From Glandiceps talaboti (Eukaryota; Hemichordata; Enteropneusta; Spengelidae): a stretch of DNA of 64,000 nucleotides. The position numbers and the translations under genes are program-made. The notes beneath the pieces were generated by a model. That model searched no databases. It saw only the letters and a program-made list of their open reading frames with translations, and was not told the DNA's origin. The stretch lies in contig NC_135558.1 of assembly GCF_964340395.1 (NCBI RefSeq), positions 458,501 to 522,500 on the forward strand, written 5' to 3'. This document shows, in pieces, positions 54,985 through 61,900 of this stretch (position 1 is the stretch's first letter; the number at the start of each line of letters is the position of its first letter).

Positions 54985-57619
54985 AACTTGGTTGTCATTA
55001 ATTGATTTCCATAAAATCTAGAATTATTAGGCATCCTAAGTAAGGTATATTAGCATTCTGTATACAGTGTATCTGTGATTTTTTAAAAATTAAGAACAAT
55101 GTCCCAGTATTTTCCTGTCAAAATTTATGCATTTCTAGAGTGTATATTTTATGATGACAACAAGGAGACAAGTCTTTCATTGTCATCGAATATGGAATAA
55201 TCTTCCTATTTCCATGGGTGTTGGTAAAATGTCTTGCATAATAATTATCAGTTTGCATACTAATAAACTAATTAGCATATGTCATTTGAAAATTGATACA
55301 AATGAAATGATCAAAATTGTTACAACCACAGGTCTGGAGTATTTTCAGTACATATTACTTTTAAATTATTAGGTTCATGTTATACATTTTCAGTTTAATA
55401 CCTTACAATAGAAGTAGAAATAACAGTTGAAAATGACATGAAATGTGAATACAGCCACCAACTTTACATTTATTCATTAACTATGGATGAGAATGCCAGT
55501 GTTTTCTCTTTATTTTTTCCCAATTATTGTCTCACTTACTGGTAATAAATATTTAACATGTTCCTTAGCCCAGTTTAAAACTTGTGTGAATTACCAGTAT
55601 GATGGATAAGAACTGTCCAGATTTTAATGTGTGATTGATAACTTCAGTAGTCTAAACTATCAAACTATACTATTAGTATTTACAGGATTGTATGGTTGTT
55701 TTTCAAAATTTCGACTCACAATGTCAAACAATTTCTTGAAAGTTAATCCAACATTTTCACCGTCATCTCGTCAGCAATGTCAGGGATGTACTAAAATGGA
55801 CTGATGATGCTAACAAGATGTCAGGTAATTTTGGGTTTGCTCCCAAGAAATATTTTGACTTTGTGAGTGGAAATTTTCACTCATAAACCCAGAGTCCAAG
55901 AGCACTCATTCTGATGTAGAATTGTTGTCAACAGGTTTCATCATTCATCTCTTTAATTAATCTATCTAGATGTTAATGTTAATGATGGCATTAGATTTTA
56001 GAATTTGCTGTATAAAACAAAGAATGTGAAAAATAATGGCATTCTCACCATAACATAAATATTGATATCACGACACACTGAGAATCAATCAACAAATGAG
56101 AGAAAGGGAAACTTTTTGAAATATTAGTATAATACCATTTTTATGCAGGTCAACATGCTCCAGGTAAACCAAGTTTGACAGTACGAGGACGTAGTGAGAT
56201 CTGTGTATCATGGGAACATCCTGAAGTACCGCTAGGAAGACTCCATAGGTTTGAAGTCACACAGAATGGAAAGGTTATCTACTCAGGAACTGATACCGGT
56301 TTTATTGCCAGGAGACTCAAACCAGAAACAGAATATATATTTACAGTAAGTTGACAATTTTGACAATAAATGCGGATAGTTTTTAGTATTAGTTATTATA
56401 TTTATGAATGTTCTCAATCATCCAAGTATGAATAATAATGTTCAGGAGTAATTACAATCTGTATTCCTGGACTTGATATTGCAGCTTCTCATCCGATCCT
56501 GCTTTCATCTTCAAGTCGTCTAATGATCTTGCAACAGGTGGTTGATGATATGTGACACAGGCTTACAGTATCTTATTTTGGAAAAATTCCTTGACAATTT
56601 TCATTATTACATGACAATTAAACTGCAGGGTGCAGGCTCTCCATTGGTCAGGCCAAATTTCTACTGTTCAACCTTGGCCCACTAAAAACAATATCTGGGC
56701 CATAAAGTATTATTATTGATAAATCAAACATATAATAGAAGTTTTGTATCTATTTTCAGGTGATAGCAGTAACCAGTGAAGGTCGATGTGAAAGTGATCC
56801 AGCCAAGAAGAAAACATTAAAGGATGAATGTAAGTTTTCTATTAAGATTCTAAATTTCTAGATTCACTGAGTGTTATTGATGAACCAGTGACATACTGAT
56901 GATGTTAAGTCAAAACTTGGTGAAACACACATTGGCCAAAAGTTTATTATCCCAACTTAAAGTGGTAAAAAAATAACCTGTTAATATTTTAAATATGAAG
57001 CCTTATCAAACAAGAAGTTCTACAGAGTAGTTTCATTACTGATTATCATCAATGTAGGGTGTGGTGAAAAGAGACACCTTTTAAACAAACAAGCTGACAA
57101 ATTGGGAACCAAACAAACAAACAAGTTTAGAAACAAGTAAGCAAATGATATTTTAGACGCTAATAGTCAAATGTATGAGAGAAATAACTGTATTAATTAT
57201 TATCTCGAGTTACAAATCATTCATTGTAAAGTATTAGAATGTGTGATAGTGTTTATAAGACGGCTAGATCTGGATTCTTTCTTTCTTTTGTTTCACCAGA
57301 TGATGATGTCCGTTCTACTGCACCTCTGTTTGCACGTGCACCAACCAGACAAGACTCAGATAAGCTCAGACTATGTAAGTATATTATATGTATGCACTAC
57401 TGTTACCAAGAGTAGTGAGGTGAGAGGCAAGATGCTCAACCTGCCTAAATAGAATATGGGTAATGAATTCCAGAAAATCTTTATTCAGATGTGACATGGA
57501 GCTCTACCAAAATCTAATCAATTGGTCCTTGTCTCATAGACAGTCTTTACACAAAGTTTTAACTAAGTCCATTCATAAAGGTTTTTTTAAGAGACAGACA
57601 GACAGACAGACAGATAGAC

Positions 57620-57650
<31 letters not shown>

Positions 57651-57667
57651 GACAGACAGACAGACAT

Positions 57668-57718
<51 letters not shown>

Positions 57719-58857
57719 TGGTTGAAAACATAACTTCTGTCCAACCCCAGTAGGTAGGTAACTAACATTATGGAAACCTGATTGTCTCTAATGTTATTTT
57801 CAGCTAAAAAGAAATCTAAACACACTCCAGTTCCGGGAGAGGTTACCAACTCGCCACAATTATCAAAAGATAGAGATACAAGAGAAAGGGAGCTGTCATC
57901 TAGAGCTAAAAGTAAACCACCATCAGCCAATAAGGTAAAGTTATTAAAAATGTTAATGTCATAAAATAATTCTAAATTTTGAAATCTTTTTTGCTTTAGA
58001 TTTTAAACAAGAGATTGTTTGATAGCTATTGGAGTTATTGAATTTAAAAAAAAAAAAGGGTAAGTCTCGCAACATTTGTAAAACCACAGGAAGGGTGTGT
58101 TATAGGTCACATTGTTGTTTTTGAGAATGTGAACATTACTTACAATAGGCTTTTATACCGTGTCTGTTTTCAAAATGGACATCAGTTTAGCCCATACTTT
58201 TAGAGACACAATATGATTATTACATTACGCTGTATGCTCATACCATTAGTGGAATACAAAGTAATAATATGGAAGAATTGAAAGTATTTTTATATTCATA
58301 TTTTTCAGTTTTGAGTGGTGAACTTATGTATATTATTCTACTTACTGAAACAAAATGGTTTATTGGTAGACAAAGTTTGAATTACAACACAAGAACATAG
58401 CCGAATCATAGCAATGTTCTTGAAACAATCACCTTATTTATGAGTTGCAATTTATTCTCTGTCACTCCATGAGCCATCATGTTTCAGCAAGAAAAACAAC
58501 AAACAAAAGTTACCAGTTAAAACTAAAAAAAAATATGAAAATTACATTATCTGTCCATCCCATTGGCACAACACTGGTGGAATTATAAGGTTCTTAAAAA
58601 GACTTTTATCGCATACCAACATGAAAGAGTTTGAAAGCAAAATGATAGTATGAACAAATGGTAAAATAATGCGACGACATGAAAACAGTGTGAAAGACAG
58701 GACAGGTGACAGTTTTGTAAAATTAAAAGTTGTGTTATATACCAACATGAAATAGTTCTGAAATGACATAACAGTACTAAACTTGACATCGTGAAATAAT
58801 CATAGGTAGGCAGGCAGACACTCAGACAGACAGACAGAAAAAGGCAGGCAGACACTC

Positions 58858-58912
<55 letters not shown>

Positions 58913-61900
58913 GGCAGGCAGGCATAAACATGACAACTGACAACTTTAAAAAACTTGTAAGCATGACAACATGACATGCACATAACAACATAAAAAAATG
59001 TGACAACATAAGTGTGACCGCATAAAAAATAATTTGTCAGTGATGAGGATTTTGACAACATGAACAGACGTATAAACATGACAACATGAACAAACATGTA
59101 ACCATGACAACATGAACAGACATAAACATGTGACAACATCAAAAAAGTTGTATTTTCTCTCCACGGCTGATCTTCAGAGGATAAATACTCAGGCCAGTAA
59201 TTCTTACAAAGTATTCTGGGTAAGTGGGTGTGGTCACTCTGGCACTTTACAACCACATCTCTGCTCTGTGTTGTTGTAGTACATGCAAAGTGATGTAAGA
59301 AGTAGTAGTACGTGTGGCAGTAGGCACTTCACTCTAAATGTTATTTTGCATGTGTTTTTTGACTCTTTAAAAGTAAAAATTAATTTTTGGTGTAATATAT
59401 ATGGGTGTGCAGTAGTGTTGAACGTTGGTGTAGGGTGTGACCATGATGCATTGCTGGAAACTGGTGTCAAAGTTCAACTTGAATGCTAGTTATTAAAAAC
59501 ACTTGAACTGATTGACTGATTTAGCTACAATGCATCATGGTTAAAACAGCAGTAAATGCTAATAGTGATTATTGTGAATAATTGTCTCCACTGCATCTTT
59601 TGTTGAAATGCAAGTTGTTGTCATGGTGACAAGTTTGTAGTACACTACATGTTGTTTATTTCACAGTTTGCATGTTTTGTAGTTTTGAACTAGTCTCAGT
59701 TACCCAGACTCTCACTGCTGGGGCTCTTCTATGAGACCACTGTGACGAGAGTGTAGAGAAACGATGTTTCAACTACCCCACGCCGGAAGTCACACAATAT
59801 ATTTCTTCCAAGTCATAAAAAAATGGGCTTACAAGACCTGTTTGTTGTAATTAAGATGTATCATTTGCTTGAGAAGTGATAACCTGTTGTGAAGGTACCT
59901 AAATTGTCTGCAATGTTGGATGTGAAGTATTCCCAGCATGCACTGCTCTAGGAGCTAGGTCCTGCGTGGGCAAGTTTGGATTCGGTTTTCCCAGTCTCGC
60001 TTTTGGGGGTCTCAGAGGCAGAACCCCCAGCAGCAAGAGTCTGGGTAACCAAGACTAGTTTGTTGGCCTGAATATTTGTTTTGTGGATCACAGTGCAATA
60101 AACAAAGAAGTGTTTTATAGATAGAATAACAACCAGCTCTGAGCCCATTCATATACCATATGGCTATGGTTAGTCAGGCATAATTCTGCCATATAATAAA
60201 ACCCCAATATTTCAATTCCATGGTGTTGGACTATTACAGTAATTGTCTTATGAATGGAGGCATTAGGATTAAATGAGACCTTTCTTTTGTTCAGGACCAG
60301 CTTTTTCAAAAGCTCTGCCAGCCAACTTTTTGAATTCTTGTCCGACATTGGCGTGTAGACTAAAAAACAATTTTCATCATAGTTCATTTTTGTGCTGAAA
60401 ACTGTGACTACTTCTGCTGTAAAGATGTTATCATACCATTTTTTCTGTTGAGTAAAGGATGATCTTATATGATTATTTTCATGGATGCAGGTTGTAGATT
60501 TTGTACTGAAAGTCAAAATCTACGACAAAAATCATGAAGTCAATATTTACAAGTATGCCATATTCCATATTTTGAGATATTGAAAATTATTGCATGTATG
60601 GTAATTTTTCCAAGTTTTCTGAAGGCATGACATTCTTTGATGTGTATAGTATTGGAGGTTGCTGATGCTTACAGACCTAGTTAAGTGACTTGACTCAACT
60701 TCTTTTTGTAAAAAGTTAAAGTCTAACCACCACATGCACTGGGGTAAAACAATAGCATGAAAAATAAGTCACTTTGCATGAAATACAGAATATTTCAGCA
60801 CTTGTTAACTTGTAAATTTCATTTATATTTGAAACAGAATCGTCAAAATCAAAATCAGACCTCAGTGCCTGTTAGTTATTACAACCTGTCTGATCATGTC
60901 AGTATGCAAAGACCACAGTCAGGTAAGTTTATGTAGATATTTGTCTTATTGCCAGGATACTACTTTGTGTTTGTGGAAATTATACAATGTGATCTAACTG
61001 AATAAACTTATAATTCATTTGCCTCTCACCACAGCTGTTGGGTTCAAATCAGCCAGTAGCTGGCTGTGTGTGAACAATTTCACCATTTGATTTTATCTAC
61101 TTATTAATTTTTTTAAAATTATTTGTTAATTTCAAGCTGTACTCATGTAAATTATTTGCCAATTTCAAAACATACATTTTAATTATACCTCTACAGATTA
61201 CAGCAGACCCTCATAAATTATTTACTAATTTCAAAACATACATTTTAATTATACCTCTACAAATTACATCAGATCCTCATAAATTATTTACTAATTTCAA
61301 AACATACATTTTAATTATACCTCTACAGATTACATCAGACCCTCATAAATTATTTACTAATTTCAAAACATACATTTTAATTATACCTCTACAGATTACA
61401 TCAGGCCCTCATAAATTATTTACTAATTTCAAAACATACATTTTAATTATACCTCTACAGATTACATCAGACCCTCATAAATTATTTACTAATTTCAAAA
61501 CATACATTTTAATTATACCTCTACAAATTACATCAGATCCTCATAAATTATTTACTAATTTCAAAACATACCTTTTTTTATTATATCTCTACAGATTACA
61601 GCAGACCCTCATAAATTATTTACTAATTTCAAAACATACATTTTAATTATACCTCTACAAATTACATCAGACCCTCATAAATTATTTACTAATTTCAAAA
61701 CATACATTTTAATTATACCTCTACAAATTACATCAGATCCTCATAAATTATTTACTAATTTCAAAACATACCTTTTTTTATTATATCTCTACAGATTACA
61801 GCAGACCCTCATAAATTATTTACTAATTTCAAAACATACATTTTAATTATACCTCTACAAATTACATCAGGCCCTCATAAATTATTTACTAATTTCAAAA

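Larger units (their letters stand above)
57935..60837 (+). other. Intron 16 of the ARM/FN3 gene, 2.9 kb
   Basis: Contains the GACA array (58803-58923), a stretch with many CATGACAACATGAAC phrases (58950-59140) and the MITE-like element (59689-60059). No exon is seen. Confidence 0.7.
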
